DNA from: Erysipelotrichaceae bacterium | GTDB lineage: Bacteria > Bacillota_I > Bacilli_A > Erysipelotrichales > Erysipelotrichaceae | Length of the DNA: 27,436 nt | Direction: 5' to 3' | Assembly (NCBI GenBank): GCA_017511325.1 | Contig: JAFWKS010000249.1 | Coordinates: 1-27,436, forward strand | Shown: in pieces, positions 1 through 8,648 of the stretch | Position numbering within the stretch: the stretch's first letter is position 1 | Layout of the letters: each line of letters starts with the position of its first letter | The notes under the pieces: model-generated | Seen by the model: only the letters and a program-made list of their open reading frames with translations | Database searches by the model: none | What the model was told of the DNA's origin: nothing | Position numbers and translations under genes: made by a program

Positions 1-1328
1 ACGAGAAGAATACTTACCTGAAGGTGTTCTTAAGGCAATATTGCCTTGAAAACAACAGTTCGATAAACACTCAGAAATGGACGCTCATAAGAGCCATGGA
101 CAACACTTACTACTACCTGGCTATGAGGATGGGGAAATATATCATCGGCGCAGTCAGCGACGCAAGACTCTATCAGGTCGATTTTCCTTATGAAGAGTTC
201 GAATACAAGACGATCAGCACTTATCTTCTTGATGAAGATGATCTGTTTTTCATAAATGGCAATGATGATCTTTATAAAGACATCGACAGGACAAAAAACG
301 AAGCATATTTTGTCGGCAAACATGTGATAGTTCCATCTTGGCAGCAAAACGCCAAGGCTAAAACGGTGTTCATCAATCAGACCGAAAGCATCTTCAATAC
401 CTTCAGGACGGCCTCATATTTTATGATCGCCGACAGCGCGATCTGTGTCGGGCTGGTCTTCATCATGTACTATAACATCCGCAAAAGGGTCAACAGACCG
501 ATCAGAGCTCTGGTCAAGGCCAACAAGAATCTTTCCGACGGCAATTTCGACTATAAGCTCGATACGGGCAGTGCGGGTTCTGATGAGTTTGAAGAGCTCT
601 ATAGAAGCTATAACGAGATGTCGGAAAAGATCGAGCATCTGACGATCGAACAGTATGATGCGGAGATAAAAAGACAGCAGAATCAGCTGAAGATGCTTAG
701 AGCGCAGGTCAAGCCGCATACCTTCCTCAACGCGATCAACACCATCAACAACATGACCTATACCGGTAAAGCTGAAGACATCAGAAAATATATTTCCGCC
801 TTTGCCTCGTTTACCAGATACATGATGTACAAAGCCAAAGACTGGACGACGGTCGAAGATGAGGTCAAGAATATCGAAAGCTATACCCGGATGCAGCAGA
901 TCCGTTTTCCGGAAAGTATCGAAGTCATATATGATATCGATCAGGAGATCTACTCAGAACAGATACCTTATCTGATCCTGTTCTCACTGGTCGAGAATTC
1001 CTTCAAGCATGCCATGACCCTGACCGATAAAGCCTATATCACGATCAAGGGCGAGTACTATGAGGAAGAAAACTTCAAGGGCTTCAGGCTGATCGAAGAA
1101 GACAATGGACCGGGCTTCTCCAAGGAAGCTTTAGAAAAGATCGAGACTGCCGAAGCGGATGACCCATTCACCAAGGAACACCTTGGTCTTACCAATGTGC
1201 GTTACTCTTTGAACCTTATATATAAAAGAGATGATCTTCTGCGCATTTCCAACAGGGAAGAGGGCGGAGCTCATATCGAATTACTGATCCCTGACCAGGA
1301 GGTGGACGATGAAACTTTTAGTATGTGA
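1..1328 (+). CDS. YesM-like sensor histidine kinase, 5' end outside window
   Basis: Membrane sensor kinase that should phosphorylate the response regulator encoded next to it. The frame is open to the left edge, and only one membrane segment is visible (about residues 131-150, counted from the GTG at 24), so the first membrane segment and part of the sensor domain lie upstream. A HAMP-like linker follows (about 151-205). The His_kinase box reads QVKPHTFLNAINTI with the phospho-acceptor His at 232; YesM proteins usually have the form QINPHFLYN, so this is a variant H-box. The ATPase part has an N-box (LVENSFKH, Asn325), a G1 box (EDNGPGF, about 359-365) and a G2-like HLGLTNVR (about 386-393). 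The gene overlaps the regulator gene by 20 bases, implying translational coupling. The family is certain; the ligand is not visible. Confidence 0.93.
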   Translation, partial: EKNTYLKVFLRQYCLENNSSINTQKWTLIRAMDNTYYYLAMRMGKYIIGAVSDARLYQVDFPYEEFEYKTISTYLLDEDDLFFINGNDDLYKDIDRTKNEAYFVGKHVIVPSWQQNAKAKTVFINQTESIFNTFRTASYFMIADSAICVGLVFIMYYNIRKRVNRPIRALVKANKNLSDGNFDYKLDTGSAGSDEFEELYRSYNEMSEKIEHLTIEQYDAEIKRQQNQLKMLRAQVKPHTFLNAINTINNMTYTGKAEDIRKYISAFASFTRYMMYKAKDWTTVEDEVKNIESYTRMQQIRFPESIEVIYDIDQEIYSEQIPYLILFSLVENSFKHAMTLTDKAYITIKGEYYEEENFKGFRLIEEDNGPGFSKEALEKIETAEADDPFTKEHLGLTNVRYSLNLIYKRDDLLRISNREEGGAHIELLIPDQEVDDETFSM

Positions 1329-2889
1329 TGATGATATTTCAACGATCGATGTAATACAGAGCCAGCTCGACTGCAAGATGCTGGGGATCTCCACGATCCT
1401 AAGAGCCTATAACGGCAAGATGGCGATGGAGATCATCGACAAGGAAGAACCGGAGCTCATACTGTGCGATATCGATATGCCTATCGCCAACGGTATGGAT
1501 GTCATGGAATATGCCTATGGCAAAAACAAGGACATAGAATTTTCGTTCTTGACCTGTTATGAGAAATTTGAATATGCGCAAAGAGCGATCCAGTATGGCG
1601 TGACCAGTTATCTGACCAAACCTTTTGATCTGGAAGAAGTCAAGATCTGCATCCAGCGCATGATCGCCAATGTGAAGAAAAAGAAGATGAGCAATCCGCC
1701 GGTAATACAGAGCCAGTATGATTCGCTCATGTCTTCGGTCTTAAGGCAGGCCAGTGATGGTGTCCTCGGGACCAACAAAGAGATTGTGGAAGCAGGATTA
1801 AGGATCAATGGCATCGATTTCCACGCTGACAGCAAGTGGCGCATCGTCTTTACCTGCTGCGATATGACCGACGCGATCAGAAAGACCTGGAACAAGGACC
1901 TTCTGATATTTACCTCAGCCAGGCTTCATGATGAAGCGATCCTCGGCTATATCGGTTCAGCTTATACCGTCGTCAATTCTGATGATCGATTCCTATGGAA
2001 CTTCTGTTTCGTGAAGGGGACGCTTAGCAACGAAGAACTTGAAAGCCGATGCAGGAAACTGATCGACTTCTATGAGAACTACATGTCGATGTCACCGGTC
2101 GCTTTGATCTCCGATCCTTTTGCGTTCTATGAAGCCAGCGATGTCGTCTGTGAACTCTATGAACAGATGAGGAAGATCAGATACTTTTCCGGAAAGATCT
2201 TCTTTGAGAATGAAGAGATCAATTATGAGACACCAAAGAACGTCATGCTTAATGAGAACCAGATCCTGTGGTATCTCAAAAAGAAGGACGAAGCAGGATA
2301 TCAGGAATATATCAATTCAATCATCGATAATTCCGATGGAACTTATGAAAAGCTCGATCAGATAAGGAAAGAACTGATCAACATCTTCGTCACACATTTC
2401 AGGGACAACGGCATCTCTTCCAACCAGATCTTCATGAATCCGGAGATCATGGCTTTGGATGAGAAGGCTGTGAATTCAAACAATGCGATGAAGGAATATG
2501 CGGACGCCTTGTTCAGTATCCAGCGAAGCAAACTTCAGGATGTCATCGATTCCGAAGATATCATCGGCAAAGCCAGAAAATACATCGAGGAGAATTTCAG
2601 AGAAAATATCGACCGCAACGATGTGGCAGCTGTCACTTTCGTCACGCCGAACTATCTGTCCAAACTCTTCAAAAACAAGATGAATATGAATCTGCGTGAA
2701 TATATCAATCAGCTCAGGATCGAAGAAGCCAAGCGACTTCTGATCTCGACTTCAATGTCGATCTCTGAGATCGCCTCATATGTCGGCTATTACAATATCT
2801 CCTACTTCTCTACCGTCTTCCATAAACTGGTGGGAGTGAGCCCTTTTGACTGGCGCAATGAGAAAGGCGTAGAAGATGACGCTGCTTGA
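1309..2889 (+). CDS. YesN-like response regulator, REC plus AraC-type DNA-binding domain
   Basis: Transcription activator partner of the upstream kinase, probably controlling the importer operon that follows. The receiver domain (residues 1-120) has the acidic cluster Asp7-Asp9, phospho-acceptor Asp54 in LILCDIDMP, Thr82 and Lys104 in YLTKPF. A long middle region (about 130-410) without a domain I recognise leads to two helix-turn-helix units at about 415-520, including the typical SISEIASYVGYYNISYFS segment and the GVSPFDWR ending. Length 526 residues is normal for the YesN type. The start is fixed by AGGAGGTG at 1297-1304, four bases before the ATG, inside the end of the kinase gene. Its own last 14 bases overlap the next gene. 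Confidence 0.95.
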   Translation: MKLLVCDDDISTIDVIQSQLDCKMLGISTILRAYNGKMAMEIIDKEEPELILCDIDMPIANGMDVMEYAYGKNKDIEFSFLTCYEKFEYAQRAIQYGVTSYLTKPFDLEEVKICIQRMIANVKKKKMSNPPVIQSQYDSLMSSVLRQASDGVLGTNKEIVEAGLRINGIDFHADSKWRIVFTCCDMTDAIRKTWNKDLLIFTSARLHDEAILGYIGSAYTVVNSDDRFLWNFCFVKGTLSNEELESRCRKLIDFYENYMSMSPVALISDPFAFYEASDVVCELYEQMRKIRYFSGKIFFENEEINYETPKNVMLNENQILWYLKKKDEAGYQEYINSIIDNSDGTYEKLDQIRKELINIFVTHFRDNGISSNQIFMNPEIMALDEKAVNSNNAMKEYADALFSIQRSKLQDVIDSEDIIGKARKYIEENFRENIDRNDVAAVTFVTPNYLSKLFKNKMNMNLREYINQLRIEEAKRLLISTSMSISEIASYVGYYNISYFSTVFHKLVGVSPFDWRNEKGVEDDAA

Positions 2890-3553
2890 AAGGATAAACA
2901 AAGACAAGAAACAGCTGGCTGAACTTCCTGATCTGAAAAGCAGGTTCACCTTCATCTGGGATTACTATAAGATAGCGATCATCGCCATCTTGAGCATCCT
3001 GGCACTCTTTTTGATCCTGCTTATCAGCAACATCGGCCGCAAGGACGCTTCCATGTATGTGGTCCTGCTTAATAATGATTCGACACTGGTGGAATGCGAC
3101 AGCACGATCTTTGATGAAGAACTGAAGAAGACTTCGCTTGATCTGAAAGGCAAGAGCGTCGATGTCAACGACAAGCTTTCGGTCGGTAGAAAGGGAAGCG
3201 AAGCAGAGGACATCGAGACGATGCAGATACTGACAGCTCTTTTTACGATCAGCGACCTTGATCTGTATGTGGCTGACAAAGAGTATTTTGACTATTTCCT
3301 GGAAGACGGAGGATATGCCGACCTTTCTTTACTGATCGATCAGAAGCTGCTGGACAAATATAAAGATGACCTTTATTACCGGGATGATCCTAGTGGTCAA
3401 AGGATCTTGTGCGGCATCGTGCTGCACAAAGATTCCATTATCCACAAGGCCGGCTACTACCATGATGATGTGATCATGGGAGTGGTATCCAACGCCAATA
3501 ATTTTGATGTTGCCATAGAATTTATCAGACAGATGCTGAGTGATAGAAATTGA
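2876..3553 (+). CDS. single-pass membrane protein of unknown function, two-component operon
   Basis: 225 residues. A cytoplasmic N-terminus of about 30 residues carries the phrase FIWDYYKIAIIA, followed by one hydrophobic segment (about 31-52) and an extracytoplasmic domain of about 170 residues with no catalytic motif I can name. The part reading DLDLYVADKEYFDYFLEDGGYADLS resembles the way solute-binding-like domains in Bacillota membrane proteins read, but this is an impression, not a domain match. The gene overlaps the response regulator gene by 14 bases, so it is co-translated with the sensor system. It sits where yesO, the binding protein, lies in the Bacillus yesMNOPQ order. It could be an accessory sensor, a permease-associated factor or an unrelated anchor protein. 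Confidence 0.8.
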   Translation: MTLLERINKDKKQLAELPDLKSRFTFIWDYYKIAIIAILSILALFLILLISNIGRKDASMYVVLLNNDSTLVECDSTIFDEELKKTSLDLKGKSVDVNDKLSVGRKGSEAEDIETMQILTALFTISDLDLYVADKEYFDYFLEDGGYADLSLLIDQKLLDKYKDDLYYRDDPSGQRILCGIVLHKDSIIHKAGYYHDDVIMGVVSNANNFDVAIEFIRQMLSDRN

Positions 3554-3577
3554 TAAACGCTGTGTACTTTTTTTAAT
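3550..3577 (+). promoter_or_regulatory. possible promoter of the importer operon
   Basis: TTGATA at 3550-3555, overlapping the stop codon of the preceding gene, and TTTAAT at 3572-3577 with a 16-base spacer. The 88-base gap before the first permease has two T-rich runs but no hairpin I could pair, so the preceding genes may read through. The match is weak. Confidence 0.25.
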
Positions 3578-3641
3578 GTTAGGCTTTTTTATTATGTTTA
3601 AGATGAAATTATGGATGATTATATAGTAAAGGAGTTTAGCT

Positions 3642-4607
3642 ATGTCAAATGAAAATACTAAACGATCTGAATTTGATGACGTCCTGAAAGAGCAGAAGAA
3701 GCTGCAGAGAAAGGAAGCGTTCAAGAATGACTTTCCTTTATATCTGATGATGCTTCCGGGTATGCTTTACCTCATCGCCAACAACTATCTGCCGATGTTT
3801 GGTATCCTTCTGGCTTTCAAGAGGATCAACTATACAGTTGGTATCTTAAAGAGCCCGTGGGTAAGATTTGCGAACTTTGAGTATCTGTTCAAAACTAAGG
3901 ATGCTTTCATCATGATCAGAAATACACTCGCATATAATGCGGTGTGGATCGTTTTGGATCTGTTTTTAGCTGTGTTCATCGCTCTGTGCATGAATGAGAT
4001 AGCTCAAAGGAAGATCGCCAAGATCATTCAGCCGATCATCTGTTTCCCTTCGATGGTCTCGGCTGTTATCCTGTCCTTCCTGGTCTATGCTTTCTTAAGC
4101 CACAGCTACGGATATCTCAATGCCACCATCTTCAAGGATAATCCGATCGCCTGGTACAACATGCCGCAATACTGGCCGTTTATTCTGACGATCGTACATA
4201 TCTGGCAATCCGCCGGACAAAGCTCAGTCATCTATATGGCCAGCATCGGTGGTATCGACAAGAGCCTGTATGAATCCGCAAGGATAGATGGTGCTACCAA
4301 GCTTGAACAGATCAAATATATAACTTTGCCGTTGCTTAAACCGATGATCACGATGATGCTATTGCTGTCAATTGGCAGAATCTTCAACTCTGACTTCGGT
4401 CTGTTCTATCAGGTACCGTTAGGCAACGGCATGCTCTACAGCACGACGCAGACGATCGATACTTTCGTTTACAGAGCCCTGATGATTTCCAACAACGTCG
4501 GTCAGTCTTCAGCTGCCAGCGTTTTCCAGGCCGTTATCGGCTTTATACTGGTACTGATCTCTAACCTGCTGGTAAGAAAGATCAACCCGGAGAACTCACT
4601 GTTCTAG
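3642..4607 (+). CDS. carbohydrate ABC importer permease, LplB/YesP type
   Basis: First of two membrane subunits of a sugar importer of the CUT1 type. About six hydrophobic segments lie between residue 28 and the end. The ATPase-contact EAA loop reads YESARIDGATKLEQIKYITL, followed by PLLKPM, close to the family consensus EAA-DGA-ITLP. Length 321 residues is usual. A good AAAGGAG at 3628-3634 sets the ATG start. Nine bases separate it from the second permease. The substrate cannot be read from the permease; LplB and YesP relatives carry oligosaccharides, often of complex glycans. The ATPase encoded later in the same operon is the natural partner. Confidence 0.93.
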   Translation: MSNENTKRSEFDDVLKEQKKLQRKEAFKNDFPLYLMMLPGMLYLIANNYLPMFGILLAFKRINYTVGILKSPWVRFANFEYLFKTKDAFIMIRNTLAYNAVWIVLDLFLAVFIALCMNEIAQRKIAKIIQPIICFPSMVSAVILSFLVYAFLSHSYGYLNATIFKDNPIAWYNMPQYWPFILTIVHIWQSAGQSSVIYMASIGGIDKSLYESARIDGATKLEQIKYITLPLLKPMITMMLLLSIGRIFNSDFGLFYQVPLGNGMLYSTTQTIDTFVYRALMISNNVGQSSAASVFQAVIGFILVLISNLLVRKINPENSLF

Positions 4608-4616
4608 GAGGAAGAT

Positions 4617-5531
4617 ATGGCTAACAAGAAGAATAAAATCACTTTAATGAGAGGTGAAAGAGAGTTCCACTATATCGCATTGATCATCATGGTCCTGATG
4701 ATGCTGTTCTGCATCGTTCCGCTGATCCTGATGCTGACGGTATCTTTGTCATCTGAAACTTCTCTGATCCATGGTTATCGTTTCATACCGGATGAGTGGT
4801 CACTTGATGCCTATTCATTCATGTGGGCAAAAAGAGCTACGATCTTCCGTGCCTATGGTCTGACGATCGTCGTCACTGTCGTCGGAACGATCGCCAGCCT
4901 GATTATGACTTCGATGTTTGCTTATCCTCTTTCAAGAAAGGATTTCAAACCGCGTAACGTCTTCGCATTCATCCTGTTCTTTACGATGCTGTTCAATGGC
5001 GGCATGACCGCTTCCTATATCGTCTGGACAAGACTGTTCCACATCAAGGATACGATCTGGGCTTATCTTTTGCCTGGTGCTTTGATGAACGGCATGAACG
5101 TCCTGTTGGTCAGAAACTACTTCAATGCGAATATCCCGTATTCGATCATTGAAGCAGCCAGAATGGACGGCGCCAAGGACTGGACGATCTATTCCAAGAT
5201 CATGGTCCCGCTCTCTAAGCCGATCATGACGACTATCGGTCTGTTCTCAGCTTTAGGTTACTGGAACAACTGGACAGCCGGTATCTATTACATAAACAAT
5301 CCTAAACTCTATACTATCCAGGTCTATCTGAAGAAACTGATGGATTCCATCCAGTTCCTTAAGACGACAGACCTTTCAAACGAAGCAACACTGCTGGCTT
5401 CAAGAAACCTGCCGACTGAATCGGCACGTATGGCAGTCGCTATCATTGCTTTGATACCTGTATTGGCGGTCTACCCATTCATTCAGAAGGAACTGATCAA
5501 GGGTATGGTCGTTGGCGGCGTCAAAGGTTAA
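4617..5531 (+). CDS. carbohydrate ABC importer permease, LplC/YesQ type
   Basis: Second membrane subunit, pairing with the permease just upstream. It has about six membrane segments and an EAA loop IIEAARMDGAKDWTIYSKI followed by MVPLSKP. Length 304 residues is normal for this family. AGGAGG at 4606-4611 overlaps the stop codon of the first permease, which points to coupled translation and equal amounts. In LplB/LplC systems a large lipid-anchored binding protein normally accompanies the pair; none is found before or after it here. Confidence 0.93.
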   Translation: MANKKNKITLMRGEREFHYIALIIMVLMMLFCIVPLILMLTVSLSSETSLIHGYRFIPDEWSLDAYSFMWAKRATIFRAYGLTIVVTVVGTIASLIMTSMFAYPLSRKDFKPRNVFAFILFFTMLFNGGMTASYIVWTRLFHIKDTIWAYLLPGALMNGMNVLLVRNYFNANIPYSIIEAARMDGAKDWTIYSKIMVPLSKPIMTTIGLFSALGYWNNWTAGIYYINNPKLYTIQVYLKKLMDSIQFLKTTDLSNEATLLASRNLPTESARMAVAIIALIPVLAVYPFIQKELIKGMVVGGVKG

Positions 5532-5544
5532 TAAGGAGCAAAAC

Positions 5545-7044
5545 ATGAATAATCGTAAACCATTTGAAACAGCTGCACCCGAACAAGTCGGTGTAAGCAG
5601 TTCTTTAATACTGGAATATATCGAGAATCTGGAGAAGTCACAGACTGAGATGCACGGTCTCATGATCATGCGCCATGGCAAGCTGATCACTCAAGGCTGG
5701 TGGGCACCATACGGACCAAATCTTCGTCACGGTCTGCAGTCTCATACCAAGACCTATGCAGCAACAGCTGTCGGTATCGCCTATACTGAAGGCCTTGTAA
5801 AACTCGACGAAAGGATCATTGATATCTTCCCTGATGAAGCACCTGAAGATCCAAGCGAGAATCTTAAACTCTTGACTGTCAGAGATGTACTGTGCATGGG
5901 CTGCGGCATGGATGAGATGCCTAGACCTTCAAAAGACTGGATCAGAGATTTCCTTCATACACCAGTCAATCATAAGCCCGGCACGACTTATATGTACAAC
6001 TCGACCGGTTCGACACTTCTTGGAGCGATCGTGCGCAAGAAGACCGGTTTAGGACTCCATGATTATCTGACACCAAGGCTCTTCAACAAGATCGGTATCG
6101 ATCCTGATAATCTGCGCTGGATGTGCATGCCTGATGGCATGGAAGTAGGCGGCGGTGGTCTATATGCCACGACTGAAGACAACTTCAGACTTATGAAACT
6201 CTACGCTGATGGCGGCGTCTGGGAAGGTGAGAGGATCCTGGCTGAAGATTACGTCAAGCTGGCTACGACCAACCAGAACGATTCAGCTACCGAATCGATA
6301 AACAACCCTGAAGCTTCAGACAACTTCCTGGGCTACGGTTTCCAGATCTGGATGTGCAAGCCGAATCGTGCTTACCGTGCTGATGGTGCCATGGGCCAGT
6401 TTACGATCATCCTGCCTGATCTGGATATGGAGATCGCGATCACGGAAACAGCTGTCGGAGCACACTGGGCTCAGTCAACATTGAATATCACCTGGGACTT
6501 TGTAGAGAAAATCAAAGATGATCAGGCTCTTCCTGAAGACAAGGAAGCATTAGATAGACTTAACAGAAAGCTCAGAAGACTCAATATCGGCAATCCTGAA
6601 TGCCAGCCGTTCTCACCGACTGTTGAAAAGATAAACGGCAGGAAGTATAAAGTTACCGGTGGCGATCTGACACCATTCGGCGCCAACTTCATGACCGGTC
6701 AGAAAGCTGACGGCATCGATACCTTCTCTTTGAATTTTGACAGCTATGGACTGGTATGGGATTTCATTACAAGATCCGGCAGAAGCGAAAAGATCAGATT
6801 CTCTACCAGTGGCACCCGTTTCAGCAATCTGCTGGGCAAGAAAGAAGATCTGACTCAGCTCTATCTGGGCGATGCTCACTGGAAAGATGACGATACGCTT
6901 GTCATGCACGGCCGCTGGGTCGAGACCTGCATTGAAGATACCTATACCATGAAGTTTGATGGCGACGAATTGACTATCGAGCCTGACAACAATTCAGCGT
7001 TCAAGTTCTTCAAACCGGAACCGATCGTGATTCAAAAGTTATAG
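5545..7044 (+). CDS. cytoplasmic serine hydrolase, class C beta-lactamase-like (S12 fold)
   Basis: Penicillin-binding-protein-like serine hydrolase of 499 residues; members act as esterases, peptidases or lactamases. The nucleophile motif SHTK is at 66-69, the YNS motif at 151-153, and a DGAMGQ segment followed by LPDLD corresponds to the third conserved region. A C-terminal domain of about 130 residues follows the hydrolase fold. There is no signal peptide or membrane segment, so it acts inside the cell. I chose ATG 5545 because AAGGAG at 5533-5538 sits six bases before it; a TTG 33 bases further upstream lies in the end of the permease gene and has no ribosome site. Its place in an importer operon suggests removal of an acyl group from an imported compound rather than drug resistance; this is inference. 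Confidence 0.87.
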   Translation: MNNRKPFETAAPEQVGVSSSLILEYIENLEKSQTEMHGLMIMRHGKLITQGWWAPYGPNLRHGLQSHTKTYAATAVGIAYTEGLVKLDERIIDIFPDEAPEDPSENLKLLTVRDVLCMGCGMDEMPRPSKDWIRDFLHTPVNHKPGTTYMYNSTGSTLLGAIVRKKTGLGLHDYLTPRLFNKIGIDPDNLRWMCMPDGMEVGGGGLYATTEDNFRLMKLYADGGVWEGERILAEDYVKLATTNQNDSATESINNPEASDNFLGYGFQIWMCKPNRAYRADGAMGQFTIILPDLDMEIAITETAVGAHWAQSTLNITWDFVEKIKDDQALPEDKEALDRLNRKLRRLNIGNPECQPFSPTVEKINGRKYKVTGGDLTPFGANFMTGQKADGIDTFSLNFDSYGLVWDFITRSGRSEKIRFSTSGTRFSNLLGKKEDLTQLYLGDAHWKDDDTLVMHGRWVETCIEDTYTMKFDGDELTIEPDNNSAFKFFKPEPIVIQKL

Positions 7045-7049
7045 AATAA

Positions 7050-7073
7050 AATGGTCCACGAAAGTGGACCATT
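7050..7073 (+). other. intercistronic perfect hairpin with GAAA tetraloop
   Basis: Arms AATGGTCCAC (7050-7059) and GTGGACCATT (7064-7073) pair over 10 bases without mismatch around a GAAA loop, which is of the stable GNRA class. It begins five bases after the stop codon of the hydrolase gene and ends five bases before AAAAAGGAG of the next gene. No T-tract follows (ATAAAAAGG), so it is not a standard terminator. It may protect or process the mRNA or set the level of downstream expression. Confidence 0.85.
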
Positions 7074-7092
7074 AATAAAAAGGAGACTACTT

Positions 7093-7938
7093 ATGGGCAA
7101 ACGTTTTGATGCGCTGTTATTCCCTGGCGGATACAAAAAAGCTTTTACTTTAAGCTATGACGATGGCGTTGAACAGGATAAAAGACTGATAGAACTTTTT
7201 GACAGATATCAGGTCAAGGGAACTTTCAATCTGGGCTATGGTGTTTTAGGTCATAGACCGCAGGGTCCTTTCAAGGCGGATAAAGTCGAAGCACATGAAG
7301 TAAAAGAGCTTTATAAAGATCACGAAGTCGGCGGACACGGCCTGTATCATTCTGATCTTTCTTCGCTCGGTGAACCGTACATGATGTATGAGATCATCGA
7401 AGACAAGAAACAGCTGGAAGATCTTGTGGAAAGGCCTTTAAAGATGTTTGCCTATCCGTTTGGCCTTTTCAACGAAAAGGTTAAAGAAGGATTGAAGATG
7501 GCCGGATATAAAGGTGCCAGAACTGTCAGATCGACCCATGGCTTCGATCTGCCTGAAGATCCTATGGAGTGGGACCCGACCTGCCATCATGGCGATAAGA
7601 AGCTCATGGAACTTCTTGAAGGATTCGTAAATACAAGCGCCAGGAAACCGCAGCTGTTCTATCTGTGGGGTCATTCATACGAATTCGATCGGGATGACAG
7701 CTGGAACATTATCGAAAAAGCACTTGAATACATCGACGCAAACAGAGAAGGGATCTGGTTTGCGAGCAACGGTCAGATCCTCGACTATCTGCAGGCATAC
7801 GACATGTTAGAATATAGTGTAGACGGATCGATGATCTATAATCCAAGCGTGATCGATGTTGAGATCGAAACATCATTTACAACAAGAGAGATACTGAAAA
7901 GCGGAACTATAACTAAGATCAAAGAAACATCACTATGA
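7093..7938 (+). CDS. polysaccharide deacetylase-like enzyme (NodB fold), cytoplasmic
   Basis: Carbohydrate esterase family 4-like deacetylase, 281 residues. Metal and base residues are visible: SYDDG with Asp23-Asp24, the HGLYH motif with His82 and His86, an FAYPFG segment (119-124) and LWGHSYEF with His194 near the end of the barrel. No signal peptide or anchor is present, unlike peptidoglycan or chitin deacetylases that work outside the cell. ATG 7093 is preceded by AAAAAGGAG at 7076-7084; an earlier in-frame ATG at 7051 lies inside a hairpin with no ribosome site and is rejected. The last four bases overlap the next gene (ATGA). With the importer genes around it, intracellular de-N-acetylation or de-O-acetylation of an imported sugar is the likely role. 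Confidence 0.88.
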   Translation: MGKRFDALLFPGGYKKAFTLSYDDGVEQDKRLIELFDRYQVKGTFNLGYGVLGHRPQGPFKADKVEAHEVKELYKDHEVGGHGLYHSDLSSLGEPYMMYEIIEDKKQLEDLVERPLKMFAYPFGLFNEKVKEGLKMAGYKGARTVRSTHGFDLPEDPMEWDPTCHHGDKKLMELLEGFVNTSARKPQLFYLWGHSYEFDRDDSWNIIEKALEYIDANREGIWFASNGQILDYLQAYDMLEYSVDGSMIYNPSVIDVEIETSFTTREILKSGTITKIKETSL

Positions 7939-8648
7939 ACTACAACAATCCTTTCATCAAGATGCTGGAAACGATCGCCAATATGCTTATAGCGACCTTT
8001 TTCTGGTTCATCTTTTCTTTGCCGGTGATCACGATCATTCCTTCAAGTGCCGCCTTGTATCACACGATCAACAAAGTGGTGTTCGGGCCAAAGAAAGGAA
8101 ACGGCGTCTTCAAAGATTTCTTTGATTCATATAAGCTCAATCTGATACCGGGCATCAAGCTTTCAATAATAACGATCATTGCCCTGCTTTTTGTGGCCGA
8201 AGGACTTTGGACCGGCTATCAGATCTATAAGCTCAGTATCTGGGGCATGCTGTATATGATCCTGGGATGTGTGATCTCACCTGTCGTCATTACGACGATC
8301 ATCTATATACCGCCGGTATTGTCGCGTTTCATCGCTCCGGTCTTGTCGATCATCAGGCTTTCGGTTTATTTTGCGATGAAAAAACCTCTAAGAAGCATAC
8401 TGTATTTCATCCTGCTGGTATTTATGGTCCTGGCGATCTATGCCTTCCCGCTGGCAGTAGTCATCGTACCGGCTGTCTATACAGACTTTGTCAGGACTTA
8501 TCTTGAAAAAGACTTCAATAAATTCATAGAAGAAAACGATCTTGAATCTTTGAAACTCGAGGAAGCAGAAGAAGAAGAGATGATCGAAGATGAGGGATCA
8601 GTTTCTGATCTGGAAGAGAAGTTTTCCAAGGAAAGGAAGAGAAAATGA
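7935..8648 (+). CDS. YesL/DUF624 family membrane protein
   Basis: Integral membrane protein of 237 residues with about five hydrophobic segments between residues 12 and 177 and a highly charged cytoplasmic tail (about 185-237, rich in Glu and Lys). The N-terminal pattern, with a membrane helix ending in FSLPVITIIPSSAALYH, is typical of the DUF624 family, which is found next to CUT1 sugar importers such as yesLMNOPQ in Bacillus. The biochemical role of the family is not established. It overlaps both neighbours by four bases (ATGA), so it is translated with the deacetylase and the ATPase, in keeping with a function in the import complex or its regulation. Confidence 0.85.
   Translation: MNYNNPFIKMLETIANMLIATFFWFIFSLPVITIIPSSAALYHTINKVVFGPKKGNGVFKDFFDSYKLNLIPGIKLSIITIIALLFVAEGLWTGYQIYKLSIWGMLYMILGCVISPVVITTIIYIPPVLSRFIAPVLSIIRLSVYFAMKKPLRSILYFILLVFMVLAIYAFPLAVVIVPAVYTDFVRTYLEKDFNKFIEENDLESLKLEEAEEEEMIEDEGSVSDLEEKFSKERKRK

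Noticed and set aside
24..26. GTG at 24 as the true start of the histidine kinase
   Set aside because: There is no ribosome site, the frame is open to position 1, and the first membrane helix expected of the family is missing.
5512..5544. TTG start giving the serine hydrolase 11 extra residues
   Set aside because: It overlaps the permease end and has no ribosome site, while ATG 5545 has AAGGAG six bases before it.
7051..7092. ATG 7051 as start of the deacetylase
   Set aside because: It lies inside the perfect hairpin, and the extra 14 residues precede the ribosome site that serves ATG 7093.
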